A stretch of DNA of 45,339 nt from an uncultured Porphyromonadaceae bacterium (GCA_902493335.1 CABUPJ010000027.1:1-45339); one strand, 5' to 3'. Shown: positions 32,906-42,296, counted from the first letter of the stretch. The notes: generated by a model from the letters alone, not told the origin. A program made the numbers and translations.

Positions 32906-35900
32906 ATGAAAAAACTATCATTATTCTTAATCAGCCTCCTGACAGTGCTGAACGTGATGGCCCAGGACATCAGCGTGACAGGTACTGTCACCTCGGCTAC
33001 CGATAACGAACCCGTTATCGGCGCCAGTGTCATGGTAAAAGGACAACAGGGCGTCGGTGTCACGACCGACATCGACGGCAACTTCACCATCAAGGTGCCT
33101 GTCAAGACAGTCCTCGTTGTCAGCTCAGTAGGTTATCAGAGCCGTGAAGTGACCGCCAGTGCCGAAGGTCAGCACCTGACAGTCATCCTCTCTGAAGACT
33201 CAAAAGTACTCGACGACGTCGTAGTCATCGGCTACGGTGTCCAGAAAAAGAGCGTCGTGACCGCCGCGATTTCCAAAATCGACAACGAAGAGCTCGCAGT
33301 CACCGCTCCCGTGCGTATGGACAACGCCCTCAAGGGTCTCACCTCGGGCGTGACGGTCACCTCATCGTCAGGCCAGCCCGGCGCCGCAGCCCGTGTACGT
33401 GTGCGCGGTATCGGCACAATCAATAACTCAGAGCCCCTCTACATCGTCGACGGCATGCCTATCGAAGGCGGTCTCGACTACCTCAACCCCAACGACATCC
33501 AGTCGATCGAGGTGCTCAAGGACGCAGCTTCGGGCGCTGTCTACGGCGCGCGTGCAGCCAACGGTGTCATCCTCGTCACAACCAAAAACGGTCAGAAAGG
33601 CCGCACAAACATCACATATGACTTCTCTTACGGCTGGCAGAGCGCATGGAAACACCGCGACGTCCTCGACGCCACCGAGTATGCCATCATGATGAACGAA
33701 GGCTCACTCAACGCCGGCATCGCCGCTCCCTACGCCAATCCCTACTCTTACGGCAAAGGCTTCGACTGGCAGGACGCCGTCTTCAACGACAACGCTCCCG
33801 TGATGAACCATCAGGTCAGCCTCAGCGGCGCAAGCGACAAAGTCAGCTACTTCCTCTCGCTCGGCTACTACACACAGGACGGTATCGTCGGCGGCAACTT
33901 CGACCGCTCAAACTACGAACGTCTCACCCTGCGCAGCAACAACATCTACACCGTCTTTGACGAAGCCAGGAACCGCAGCTTCCTCAACAACCTCAAGGTA
34001 ACGGTCAACGCCTCGTATGCCCGCATCAAGAGCCGCGGCATCGAGACCAACTCGACATGGGGCTCGCCCCTGGGCTCGGCCCTGTCGATCTCGCCGATGC
34101 TGACACCCTATCTCGAAGGCGACCTCGCCAAACAGCAGATGGACTACTATGCCGACAACGCCAACTATGTGCCCCTCTACGGCAAAAACGGCCTGCTTCT
34201 GACCAACCCCGAAGTCTTCGGCAACTATCAGGAAATGTCTAACCCGATCGCCAACATGTCGCTCCCCGCAAGCAAAGGCTGGAGCCACAAGTTTGTCGGC
34301 AACTTCATCGGCGAACTCCAGATCTGGGACAACATCAAATACCGCATCAGCTATGGCGCCGACCTCAGCTTCTGGGGCAACGACGGCTACGACAAACCCT
34401 ACTATCTCCGCTCAGGCTCGAGCAAGACATTCTCGACAGCCTACTCTCAGCGCAACATGGGCCTTGTATGGCAGATCGAAAACATCCTGAGCTATGACAA
34501 GAGCATCAAGGAGCACAACTTCTCTGTCCTTCTGGGCCAGTCAGCCAAACAGAGCTCGGGCAACTACCTCTACGGCTCGCGCAACCACATCACCGACTAC
34601 AGCCGTCCCTACATCAACGCATCGACAGGTCTCGCCGAGGACGGCGACATGACCTCGGGCGGCGCTCCCAACGTCAAGGCAAAACTCGCCTCGCTCTTCG
34701 CCCGCGTAAGCTATGACTACGACGCACGATACATGTTCCAGGCCACTATCCGCCGCGACGGTTCGAGCCGCTTCGGCTCAAACAACCACTGGGCCACATT
34801 CCCCTCGTTCTCTCTCGGCTGGAACCTCACAAACGAACCCTACATGCAGAAACGTCCCGAATGGTGGACCTCGACCAAAGTCCGCTTCAGCTGGGGTAAG
34901 AACGGTAACGAGAACATCGACGACCTGCTCTTCATCGCTCTCGCCACATCGGGCAACAACGCCATCTTCGGCCGCGACGAATCTGTCGTCAACGGCGTCA
35001 AGGCATCGGTGCTCCCCAACAAGAACCTCAAATGGGAAGAATCGACCCAGACCGACGTTGGTCTCGACTTCGGCTTCTTCAACAACGCCCTGACATTCAG
35101 CGTCGACTATTATAAGAAACGCACCACCGGCATGCTTATGAACATGCAGGTTCCCGCCTACGTCGGCGAATCTGTCCCCGTCGGCAACGTCGGCAAGATG
35201 GACAACTCGGGCGTCGAGATGGAAGCAAACTACCGCCACAACTTCGGTGACTTCACCTTCAACATCGGCGGCAACCTCACCTATCTCAAGAACAAACTCA
35301 TCGACTACGGCAACGAACAGGGCTGGGCCAACCTCGACTCATTCCAGGGCACAGGCTCGATCAGCCGCGCCGAAAACGGCCAGCCCTTCCCCTTCTTCTA
35401 CGGCTACAAGACCGCCGGCATCCTCCAGAACCAGGCCGAAGCCGACGCTTATAACGAAGAGTTCGGCGACACGGCTGTTCCCGGCGACGTCCGCTTTGTC
35501 GACGTTAACGGCGACGGCTCTATCACCGAAGACGACCGCACCAAGATCGGCAAAGGCATGCCCGACTGGACCTACGGCTTCAACATCGGCCTCCAGTGGA
35601 AAGGCATAGCCCTCAACGCAATGTTCCAGGGCACATGGGGCAACGACATCTACGACGCTACCCGCCGTACCGACGCCCTCGCCTCAAACCTTCCCTCATG
35701 GATGCTCGGCCGCTGGACCGGCGAAGGCACATCGAACCGCATTCCGCGCTTCGTCCGCGGCGACAGCCGCAACTGGCAGTCGTCTGACCTCCTCGTCTAC
35801 GACGGCGACTACTTCCGCCTCAAAAACATCGTCCTGAGCTATACTCTGCCCACCGACCTCACACGCCGCGTGTCTGTGCAGAACTTCAGAGTCTATGTTT

Positions 35901-36040
35901 CGGCCGAAAACCTCTTCACATGCACCAAATATCACGGCTTCGACCCCGAAATCTCGTCAGGCGGCACATCGCTCGGCATCGACTACGGCGTATATCCCCA
36001 GCCCCGCATCTGGACAGTAGGTTTCAATATCCAGTTCTAA
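32906..36040 (+). CDS. SusC-family TonB-dependent outer-membrane glycan transporter
   Basis: The 1044-residue protein has a signal peptide (MKKLSLFLISLLTVLNVMAQ), a CarboxypepD_reg-like domain (about 22-105: VTGTVTSATDNEPVIGASV), a TonB-dependent plug (DDVVVIGYG then VRVRGIGTINNSEPLYIVDG), and a long barrel ending in RIWTVGFNIQF. It imports glucan oligosaccharides with energy from TonB. It is 39 bases after the GH3 gene and 18 before susD, so all are probably one transcript. Confidence 0.97.
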   Translation: MKKLSLFLISLLTVLNVMAQDISVTGTVTSATDNEPVIGASVMVKGQQGVGVTTDIDGNFTIKVPVKTVLVVSSVGYQSREVTASAEGQHLTVILSEDSKVLDDVVVIGYGVQKKSVVTAAISKIDNEELAVTAPVRMDNALKGLTSGVTVTSSSGQPGAAARVRVRGIGTINNSEPLYIVDGMPIEGGLDYLNPNDIQSIEVLKDAASGAVYGARAANGVILVTTKNGQKGRTNITYDFSYGWQSAWKHRDVLDATEYAIMMNEGSLNAGIAAPYANPYSYGKGFDWQDAVFNDNAPVMNHQVSLSGASDKVSYFLSLGYYTQDGIVGGNFDRSNYERLTLRSNNIYTVFDEARNRSFLNNLKVTVNASYARIKSRGIETNSTWGSPLGSALSISPMLTPYLEGDLAKQQMDYYADNANYVPLYGKNGLLLTNPEVFGNYQEMSNPIANMSLPASKGWSHKFVGNFIGELQIWDNIKYRISYGADLSFWGNDGYDKPYYLRSGSSKTFSTAYSQRNMGLVWQIENILSYDKSIKEHNFSVLLGQSAKQSSGNYLYGSRNHITDYSRPYINASTGLAEDGDMTSGGAPNVKAKLASLFARVSYDYDARYMFQATIRRDGSSRFGSNNHWATFPSFSLGWNLTNEPYMQKRPEWWTSTKVRFSWGKNGNENIDDLLFIALATSGNNAIFGRDESVVNGVKASVLPNKNLKWEESTQTDVGLDFGFFNNALTFSVDYYKKRTTGMLMNMQVPAYVGESVPVGNVGKMDNSGVEMEANYRHNFGDFTFNIGGNLTYLKNKLIDYGNEQGWANLDSFQGTGSISRAENGQPFPFFYGYKTAGILQNQAEADAYNEEFGDTAVPGDVRFVDVNGDGSITEDDRTKIGKGMPDWTYGFNIGLQWKGIALNAMFQGTWGNDIYDATRRTDALASNLPSWMLGRWTGEGTSNRIPRFVRGDSRNWQSSDLLVYDGDYFRLKNIVLSYTLPTDLTRRVSVQNFRVYVSAENLFTCTKYHGFDPEISSGGTSLGIDYGVYPQPRIWTVGFNIQF

Positions 36041-36058
36041 TCTTTTGATAATACCGCA

Positions 36059-37585
36059 ATGAAAATTTCAAAAATAAACAAATACAGTGCCGCCGGCCTC
36101 ATGATGGCCGCAGCCATCGCCGTAAGCTCATGCTCAGACTCGTTCCTCGACGTCTCTGACCCCACACGCACGACAATCGACGAATATTTCACCACCGACG
36201 CCCGCATCCAGGAAGCCGTGGTCGCTGCCTACGACCCCCTGCACTGGCCTGACTGGGCTATGAACGAGTATAACCCGCTCAACCTGATGTCTGACATCAT
36301 GGCCGACGACCTCTGGGTTGGCGGCAGCGACAAGACCGACAACGCCAACTGGCACTATATGATGAACTTCGAGGCCAAACCCACCGCCGTCATCGCCGGT
36401 CTGTGGACCGACGCATACAGCGGCGTCAAACGTTGCAACGACGTCATCGCCTATATGGGAAAAGGCATCTCTGACATGACGGAGAAAAACGCCAAATACT
36501 ACGAGGCACAGGTGCGCACACTCCGCGTCTTCTACTACAGCTGGCTCTGGAAATTCTGGGGCAACGTGGTCTATTTCGACAAGAACTTCGAAGGCGCTCC
36601 CTACCTCGGCACACAGTATACAGCCGACGAAGTCTATGACTTCATGATCGCCGACCTCGAGGCCGCCATCGCCCTCGACGCCCTCCCCATGAAAGAGACC
36701 GACGCCAACCTCGGACGCGTCACCAAGGCCATGGCCTATATGCTCTACGCCGAAATCGTCATGTATCAGAACGACGAATCACGCTTTGCCACAGCCCTCA
36801 GATATATGACCGAGATCATCAACAGCGGCGTCTATGACCTCAACCCCGACTTCGGCGAGATTTTCAAAGAATCAGGCGAATGGACCGACGAGTCTATCTT
36901 CGAGATCAACTACAAGGACGACAACGCCATCCGTGACTGGGGCAACCCCCTCGCCGCCGGCGGCACTGTCCTTCCCACCCTCATAAGCCCCAACAACTGG
37001 CCCAGCGGCACTGACGGCCACGACGGCGGCTGGGGATTCGGCCCCGTGCGCCTCGAGACCTATCAGCGCTATGACGAAGCCGACACCCGTCGCGACGCCA
37101 CATGCTGGAATGCCGGAGCCATCGGCGCCGACTACAACAAACGCTACCAGGACACCGGCTTCTTCCTCGAGAAATATGCCGCTCACACCGGTGACAACGC
37201 CGACCAGAAGGCATCGTCTGAACTCAACTGGAACAACAACCTCCGCATCTACCGCTTCTCCGAGACGCTGCTCAACGCCGCCGAACTCATTGTCCGCGGC
37301 GCCGGCGCTGGCGACGCCCAGGGCTATCTCGACCGTGTCCGCACCCGCGCAGGCCTCAAATCTATAACAGCCAACCTCGACAACATCATCGAGGAACGCC
37401 ACCTCGAATTCGTCGGCGAAGGCAAACGCTACTGGGACCTTATCCGCACCGGCAAAGCCGCTTCTGTCCTCGTGCCCGATGGCGAATACCGCACAAACAC
37501 ATGGAGCGAGTCGAAAAAATATCTGCCCATCCCGCAGTCTGAAATCGACAAAGCCCTCGGCACCCTCGTTCAAAACAATTATTAA
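36059..37585 (+). CDS. SusD/RagB-family glycan-binding lipoprotein
   Basis: The 508-residue lipoprotein has lipobox AVSSC (Cys25) followed by SDSFLDVSDPTR. The helical TPR-like body is typical (ARIQEAVVAAYDPLHWPDWA, RTLRVFYYSWLWKFWGNVVY, AMAYMLYAEIVMYQN). The C-terminal signature is EERHLEFVGEGKRYWDLIRTG. It caps the SusC barrel and binds the glycan outside the cell; Trp-rich stretches could stack on glucose units. The gene sits between susC and the second glycan-binding lipoprotein gene. Confidence 0.97.
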   Translation: MKISKINKYSAAGLMMAAAIAVSSCSDSFLDVSDPTRTTIDEYFTTDARIQEAVVAAYDPLHWPDWAMNEYNPLNLMSDIMADDLWVGGSDKTDNANWHYMMNFEAKPTAVIAGLWTDAYSGVKRCNDVIAYMGKGISDMTEKNAKYYEAQVRTLRVFYYSWLWKFWGNVVYFDKNFEGAPYLGTQYTADEVYDFMIADLEAAIALDALPMKETDANLGRVTKAMAYMLYAEIVMYQNDESRFATALRYMTEIINSGVYDLNPDFGEIFKESGEWTDESIFEINYKDDNAIRDWGNPLAAGGTVLPTLISPNNWPSGTDGHDGGWGFGPVRLETYQRYDEADTRRDATCWNAGAIGADYNKRYQDTGFFLEKYAAHTGDNADQKASSELNWNNNLRIYRFSETLLNAAELIVRGAGAGDAQGYLDRVRTRAGLKSITANLDNIIEERHLEFVGEGKRYWDLIRTGKAASVLVPDGEYRTNTWSESKKYLPIPQSEIDKALGTLVQNNY

Positions 37586-37600
37586 TAACTCGTATTTGAC

Positions 37601-39490
37601 ATGAAAACCATAATAAAGAATATCAGATCGGCAGCCATCGTCCTTGCTCTCGGCACTCTCGCCGCATGCTCGCCCGAGTCGTTTGACGCTCCCGACTACA
37701 ACAAACTGCCGCAGGCCGATGAAATCGACGTCAAAGTCGAGGTCGACCAGACAACAAACCAGGTCACTCTGTCGCTCAACAACAAAGGCGTCTATCCCGT
37801 ATGGAAAATTGTCGACGGCAACCGCACATCAATCTCGACCCGTCAGGTTTATAAGAACGTCTTCATCGTGGCCGGCACCTACCAGGTCGAAGTGCAGATG
37901 GGCAACCGCAACGGTGTCTGCGAAGGCTCCAAGGTCGTCGAATTCACCATCGACAACACCCTGATAGACTTCACACACTACACCCAGCGCCTCACAAACG
38001 GCGAGTCCAAGACCTGGAAGATCGCCAACGACCTTCCCGGCCACCTCGGCTGCGGTCCCGCCAACACCGACGGTCTCGAATGGTGGAGCGCAGGCGTCGA
38101 CGAGAAAAAAGACTGGGGCTTCTATGACAACCGCTTCACATTCAGCCATACCGGCGCCACCGATGCCGGCAAGATGAGCTTCGATCCCGGCGCGTCAGGC
38201 CAGATCTACGTCAACACCGGTTATACCGCCGCCCCCTGGGGACAGTATAACACCGGCGACGGTCTCGACTTCGTCGCTCCCGCCGAAGCCTATGAGACAA
38301 GCTTCACTCTTCTCGCCGAAGGCAACGACCTCTTCATCCAGTTCCCCGCACACACCGTGCTCGGCTATCTGCCCAACGTCGAGGCCTACGAGAACCCCAA
38401 ATTCAAGATTCTCTCGATGACCAACAGCCAGATCGACCTCGTCAACAGCAACAACGACATCGCCTGGCACTATACCCTCAACCTCGAGGGCGACGCTCCG
38501 TTCAACGGCTTCAAGTATGACAGCGAGTTCAACCTCTGGAAGTCAGCCACCGTCAATGTGGGCGCGTTCTACTACGCTCCCGGATGGGCTCAGATCGCCG
38601 ACCCCGAATATACATTCGACAACGGCACATATACAGTCACCCTCCCCTCTGCGACCTTCGAGACATGGCAGGCACAGATGCCGCTGCTCACCGACATCGC
38701 CTCTAATGCGGCCACAAACTATGACTTCTCTGTCCTTCTGACCTCGAGCGTCGACCACCCGGGCGTCATGGTCAAACTGACCGAAGACGGCAACGACGGC
38801 AACTTCTTCTTCGAGGAGAAGATAGCCCTCAAGGCTTTCGAGGAGACTGTCTTCTACAAAGCCGACCTCGCCGGCATCGACGCTCCCAAGCTCAAGCTTG
38901 TGCTCGACTTCGGCGGCAACGCTGAAAACACGGTGATGACAATCCGCAACATCGTCCTCAAAGACCACGCCAATGACGACGGCACAAAAGTTCCCGACCC
39001 CACAGTTATCCCCGACCCGACATGGGTGGCCGAAAACAGCGCCGACAACCTCTGGCATGAAGCTACGTTTACAAACGAATTCTACTACGCTCCCGGATGG
39101 GCACCGATTGACGCTCCCGACTTCACCATCGACGGCGCCAGATATAACGTCACACTCCCCGTGGCTACCACCGACCAGTGGCAGGCCCAGGTGAAATTCT
39201 TCACCACAATCTCGACCTCTGCCGAAAAAGCCTACGACTTCCGCATCACCCTCAGCTCTGACAAAGACCTCAAGGGCGCGACTGTCAAGCTTGTAATGCA
39301 CGGCGACGACAATGTATACTACTTCGCCGACCGCGTAGACCTTCCCGCTTATGAAGACGTTGTCTACAAAGGCATCAACATGGCCGGCAAAGACATGGAG
39401 AACGTCGACCTCGTTCTCGACTTCGGCGGCTGCCAGGCCGACACCCACGTGACCGTTTCAGGCATCATCCTTCAGGAACACCGCGACTGA
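37601..39490 (+). CDS. Surface glycan-binding lipoprotein with tandem CBM-like modules
   Basis: The 629-residue lipoprotein has lipobox TLAAC (Cys23). Residues about 45-115 form a PKD/Ig-like domain (GVYPVWKIVDGNR, VAGTYQVEVQMGNRNG). A middle domain (about 120-300) contains many Trp and Asn residues and is not assigned. Two similar C-terminal modules start near 308 (FNLWKSATVN) and 479 (DNLWHEATFT), about 171 residues apart. Both contain FYYAPGWA, then WQAQ and a beta-rich end (KLVLDFGG and VDLVLDFGG). They look like jelly-roll carbohydrate-binding modules of the CBM4/CBM16 type. It probably holds glucan beside the SusCD complex. Confidence 0.85.
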   Translation: MKTIIKNIRSAAIVLALGTLAACSPESFDAPDYNKLPQADEIDVKVEVDQTTNQVTLSLNNKGVYPVWKIVDGNRTSISTRQVYKNVFIVAGTYQVEVQMGNRNGVCEGSKVVEFTIDNTLIDFTHYTQRLTNGESKTWKIANDLPGHLGCGPANTDGLEWWSAGVDEKKDWGFYDNRFTFSHTGATDAGKMSFDPGASGQIYVNTGYTAAPWGQYNTGDGLDFVAPAEAYETSFTLLAEGNDLFIQFPAHTVLGYLPNVEAYENPKFKILSMTNSQIDLVNSNNDIAWHYTLNLEGDAPFNGFKYDSEFNLWKSATVNVGAFYYAPGWAQIADPEYTFDNGTYTVTLPSATFETWQAQMPLLTDIASNAATNYDFSVLLTSSVDHPGVMVKLTEDGNDGNFFFEEKIALKAFEETVFYKADLAGIDAPKLKLVLDFGGNAENTVMTIRNIVLKDHANDDGTKVPDPTVIPDPTWVAENSADNLWHEATFTNEFYYAPGWAPIDAPDFTIDGARYNVTLPVATTDQWQAQVKFFTTISTSAEKAYDFRITLSSDKDLKGATVKLVMHGDDNVYYFADRVDLPAYEDVVYKGINMAGKDMENVDLVLDFGGCQADTHVTVSGIILQEHRD

Positions 39491-39519
39491 CACACACTTT
39501 ATTGGTTCTAAATAACGAT

Positions 39520-39560
39520 ACCGCCCGGGCTTCATCACGAGGTCCGGGCGGTTGCTGTTT
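39520..39560 (+). terminator. Terminator at the end of the PUL
   Basis: ACCGCCCGGGC (39520-39530) pairs with GTCCGGGCGGT (39542-39552) through one G-T pair, with loop TTCATCACGAG, then TGCTGTTTAAAT. A near-identical hairpin with the same loop is at 40581-40613. Confidence 0.75.
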
Positions 39561-39638
39561 AAATAATGTTTGAAAAGAATGCAATACGCAAAGACGTCCT
39601 GTCGGACGTTGTTTATTAGTAATACTTTATTCAGCCGG

Positions 39639-40472
39639 TCACGCCTGCGATTGAAGCGGCCCGTAGAAATATGAAGCCGTAGCGCCGCCGTCGACAAGAA
39701 AGTCGGCGCCGGTTATAAAAGCCCCCTGCGGCCGCATCAGCAGTTCGGCCACATTAGCGACCTCGTCGGCTGTCCCCGGACGCCCCGCCGGACATTTTGC
39801 AAACATATTTTTGTAGAAATCGCCGCGCGGACCGTTGAACTCGTCGATTGCCAGAGGCGTCACGATGATGCCCGGCGAGATCGAATTGATGCGCGCGCCG
39901 CGCTCGCCCCATTTCACCGCCTCAGCCATGACGCGTTTGACATTGCAGCGTTTTGCCATCTGATAGGCGTGCAGGGTGCTCTCTATGTTTTCAGGCTGCA
40001 ACATCGGCAGAGAAAGCAGTTCGTCGGTCGGTGTCATGGCGAGAAGCCGGTCTTGCTCAGGCGTGAGTGCCGCCATACGGTGTCCCGACTGACTCGAAAT
40101 CGTCACGCCTGTACCTCCGCGAGCTATGATGCGCCCTGTCTCCTCGAGCAGAACGGCTGTGCCGTAGAGGTCAACCTTGAGAATCGTCTCTATCGACGCC
40201 TGCGAGGGAGAGACGCCCGCCGCGTTGACGAGCATCTCGATCTCGCCATGCTTCTGCGCCTCGGCTATGAAGTTTCTGATTGACTCGCGGTTCGACAGAT
40301 CCATCTCGACGGCCTCGGCGTCAAATCCGGCCTTATTCATTACATCCGCAACGGTCGTGGCGTTGGCGATGTTCCTGTCACCGATTATTATCTTCATGCC
40401 GTAGCCCGTGCGGCGGGCTATCGCCATGCCTATCTGGCCCGCTCCGGCCAGCATCATTACTTTCTTATTCAT
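39639..40472 (-). CDS. Short-chain dehydrogenase/reductase
   Basis: I start at the ATG at 40472 (MNKKVMMLAGAGQIGMAIAR), just downstream of a promoter at 40495-40502; a longer frame upstream would start before that promoter. The 277-residue protein has the cofactor motif AGAGQIG (slightly atypical for TGxxxGIG), IGDRNIAN, LVNAAGVSPSQA, a Ser in TISSQSGHRM, YQMAKRCN (Tyr and Lys of the active site) and a C-terminal ITGADFLVDGGATASY. It is a classical SDR, but the substrate is not known. It is monocistronic and convergent with the PUL. Confidence 0.9.
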   Translation of the reverse strand: MNKKVMMLAGAGQIGMAIARRTGYGMKIIIGDRNIANATTVADVMNKAGFDAEAVEMDLSNRESIRNFIAEAQKHGEIEMLVNAAGVSPSQASIETILKVDLYGTAVLLEETGRIIARGGTGVTISSQSGHRMAALTPEQDRLLAMTPTDELLSLPMLQPENIESTLHAYQMAKRCNVKRVMAEAVKWGERGARINSISPGIIVTPLAIDEFNGPRGDFYKNMFAKCPAGRPGTADEVANVAELLMRPQGAFITGADFLVDGGATASYFYGPLQSQA

Positions 40473-40494
40473 AACATTAGAGTATTTGATAGTG

Positions 40495-40502
40495 CAAATA
40501 TA
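40495..40502 (-). promoter_or_regulatory. Promoter -7 element of the SDR gene
   Basis: The minus-strand sequence is TATATTTG (TAnnTTTG), 22 bases before the chosen ATG at 40472. No convincing TTG is seen at the -33 position. Confidence 0.5.
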
Positions 40503-40580
40503 CAATAAGTCTACCATCCCCACTTACATAAATCCACACATCAGTATACATAATCGCGGCTGCCTCCGCTCAAAGACGAT

Positions 40581-40620
40581 ACCGCCCGGACTTCATCACG
40601 AGGCCCGGGCGGTTGATTTT
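40581..40620. terminator. Hairpin repeat (second copy), probable terminator
   Basis: ACCGCCCGGAC (40581-40591) and GCCCGGGCGGT (40603-40613) form a stem with loop TTCATCACGAG, followed by TGATTTTGTC. It sits downstream of the PspC gene (minus strand), but the T-rich side is on the plus strand. Confidence 0.6.
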
Positions 40621-40631
40621 GTCTAATTCGT

Positions 40632-40675
40632 TATGTTTCTATAGATTGTTAAAGGCTATGTTTTTATAGATTGTT
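40632..40675. repeat. Two copies of an 18-base AT-rich repeat
   Basis: TATGTTTCTATAGATTGT (40632-40649) and TATGTTTTTATAGATTGT (40657-40674) lie 25 bases apart in a gene-free gap. A third copy, identical to the second, is at 44810-44827 in the candidate small RNA. Confidence 0.75.
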
Positions 40676-40698
40676 TAGTTTCAAAAAAACTTTGATTA

Positions 40699-41793
40699 TC
40701 AGAGGAACTGGCAGAGATTTGCGCCGACTATCGTACCGAGAACGACTGTGGCTGCGATGAAGATGACTTCGAGCACGATGCCTGTTATCAGCACTGTCTT
40801 CGATGCGCTCGGTGCCTTGAAAAGCATGCAACAGGCCAGCCATGTCAGGGCGACGCAGGGAATCATCAACATCATCAGGGCGCAAAGAACAGTCGAACAG
40901 CCCAGCACGACGCTGTCATACATCTGGAAATCGAGGTTCTGAAGTATCACCTCGCTACCGGTAGCGACGTATGCGATCATGCCTGTCAGCACAGCCATAA
41001 AGGCGACGAACAGTCCGAGCGCGGCCATCGATGAGAACATGCCGATCAGAGCCATGATGCATTTGGCTGCGACTGAGACGATAGTAGCGAAAAAATTTGA
41101 CGAACCCGACTGCTGGGCCGGCACTCCCTGATAGGGAGGAGGTGTCGACGAGAGCACCGACTGGCCGATGTTATCGACCGTCACGGGTGCGCCCTGCATG
41201 TTGAGCACCCGCAGGGGCGTATTTGCCGGCGGTATCACCATCCACAGTATCATATAGATGACAAACGCGGGCCAGAGATGAGTGCAGAGCGCGAGCACCA
41301 CGACTAAGATACGCATGATCGTGGCGTCCCATCCCAGATAGGTGGCGAGGCCGCTGATGACGCCGCCGAATACCTTGTTGTTGACATTGCGGTATAGATG
41401 TTTCTTGACCTTGAATGTCATATAGTCGGGATCGTTGCCGCCGGCGTTCTGGAAGGCATTGCCGCCGTTGACGGCTCCGGCATTGCCGCCCGCATTGTTG
41501 CCCGGCTGCGCTGCAGCGCCGTCATAGTCGTTCGCGTCAGAGAGATCCGACGGACGGCCCATCGTTTCGATGACCTTGTTGACATCGGCATAGACGATGA
41601 CATTGGCACCCTCGTTTATGCGTGCCTCGAAATGCTCGGAGATGCGGCTCTCGATGTCCGAGACGATTTCTCCCCCTTCGTCGCCGGGAAAAGCGTTGCG
41701 GAGCTGGAAGAGATAGTTTTTGAGAAGATCATAGGCGTCTTCGTCTATATAATATACTTTGCCGCTGATATTGACTGGTAATGTTTTTTTCAT
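40699..41793 (-). CDS. PspC-domain membrane protein
   Basis: The 364-residue protein has a cytoplasmic N-terminal domain (MKKTLPVNISGKVYYIDEDA, about 1-80), a Gly/Asn-rich linker (about 95-122), then a PspC domain (LYRNVNNKVFGGVISGLATYLGWDATIMRILVVVL split over about 132-170) and three or four further membrane helices. PspC proteins serve envelope-stress responses. The start overlaps the PadR gene stop by 4 bases, a common Bacteroidetes pairing, so the PadR repressor probably controls it. Confidence 0.88.
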   Translation of the reverse strand: MKKTLPVNISGKVYYIDEDAYDLLKNYLFQLRNAFPGDEGGEIVSDIESRISEHFEARINEGANVIVYADVNKVIETMGRPSDLSDANDYDGAAAQPGNNAGGNAGAVNGGNAFQNAGGNDPDYMTFKVKKHLYRNVNNKVFGGVISGLATYLGWDATIMRILVVVLALCTHLWPAFVIYMILWMVIPPANTPLRVLNMQGAPVTVDNIGQSVLSSTPPPYQGVPAQQSGSSNFFATIVSVAAKCIMALIGMFSSMAALGLFVAFMAVLTGMIAYVATGSEVILQNLDFQMYDSVVLGCSTVLCALMMLMIPCVALTWLACCMLFKAPSASKTVLITGIVLEVIFIAATVVLGTIVGANLCQFL

Positions 41794-42137
41794 TGTTCGG
41801 TTGTCTGGGTGTTGATGTTAATGAGATGGTTGATTGTGTGGCTTATTTCCTGCCACGATTTGTGAAGCTCGACGAGAAATGCCCGCCCGGTGTCGGTTAT
41901 CGAGTAATACTTCCTCGGCGGCCCCGAGGGCGATTCCTCCCACCGGTAGGCCAGTAGCCCGTCGTTCTTCAGGCGCGTCAGCAATGGGTAGAGCGTCCCC
42001 TCCATCACTATCAGGTGAGCCTCCTTCATCTGCGATATGATCTCCGAGGCATAGGCGTCGCCTTTGTCGAGGAGCAGCAAGACGCAGAATTCGAGCATCC
42101 CTTTGCGCATCTGTGATTTCAAATTTTCTATGTTCAT
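41790..42137 (-). CDS. PadR-family transcriptional repressor
   Basis: The 115-residue winged-helix protein shows the PadR pattern: MLEFCVLLLLDKGDAYASEI, the helix-turn-helix MEGTLYPLLTRLKNDGLL, the wing ESPSGPPRKYYSITDTGR, and a short dimer helix. It overlaps the PspC gene by 4 bases. Its promoter (TACATTTG on the minus strand, 42175-42182) is followed upstream by a 9-bp inverted repeat at 42194-42216, so autoregulation is likely. Confidence 0.93.
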   Translation of the reverse strand: MNIENLKSQMRKGMLEFCVLLLLDKGDAYASEIISQMKEAHLIVMEGTLYPLLTRLKNDGLLAYRWEESPSGPPRKYYSITDTGRAFLVELHKSWQEISHTINHLININTQTTEQ

Positions 42138-42174
42138 ATAGTCTGTGATTATTGGTAATCTTGTTTTGACACTG

Positions 42175-42216
42175 CAAATGTATGAAGTCTTACAGTACTA
42201 TGCAATACATAGTACT
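42175..42216 (-). promoter_or_regulatory. PadR promoter and inverted-repeat operator
   Basis: The -7 element is TACATTTG (42175-42182, minus strand). AGTACTATG (42194-42202) and CATAGTACT (42208-42216) form a perfect inverted repeat with a 5-base spacer, between the -7 and -33 positions. PadR operators commonly contain such paired ATG/CAT half sites. Confidence 0.7.
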
Positions 42217-42288
42217 AAATATTTCCTGAATTTAACATTTATTTAACCTTTAGGCGGCTCCAATGGGTCAAATGTCATTGTTTTTACC

Positions 42289-42296
42289 TAATTTTG
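42289..42296 (+). promoter_or_regulatory. Promoter -7 element of the nfn operon
   Basis: TAATTTTG lies 45 bases before the ATG at 42342. No TTG is seen at the expected distance upstream. Confidence 0.5.

Noticed and set aside
38543..39448. Open frame of about 300 codons on the minus strand inside the glycan-binding protein gene
   Set aside because: It mirrors the tandem modules in antisense and contains no protein-like motif.
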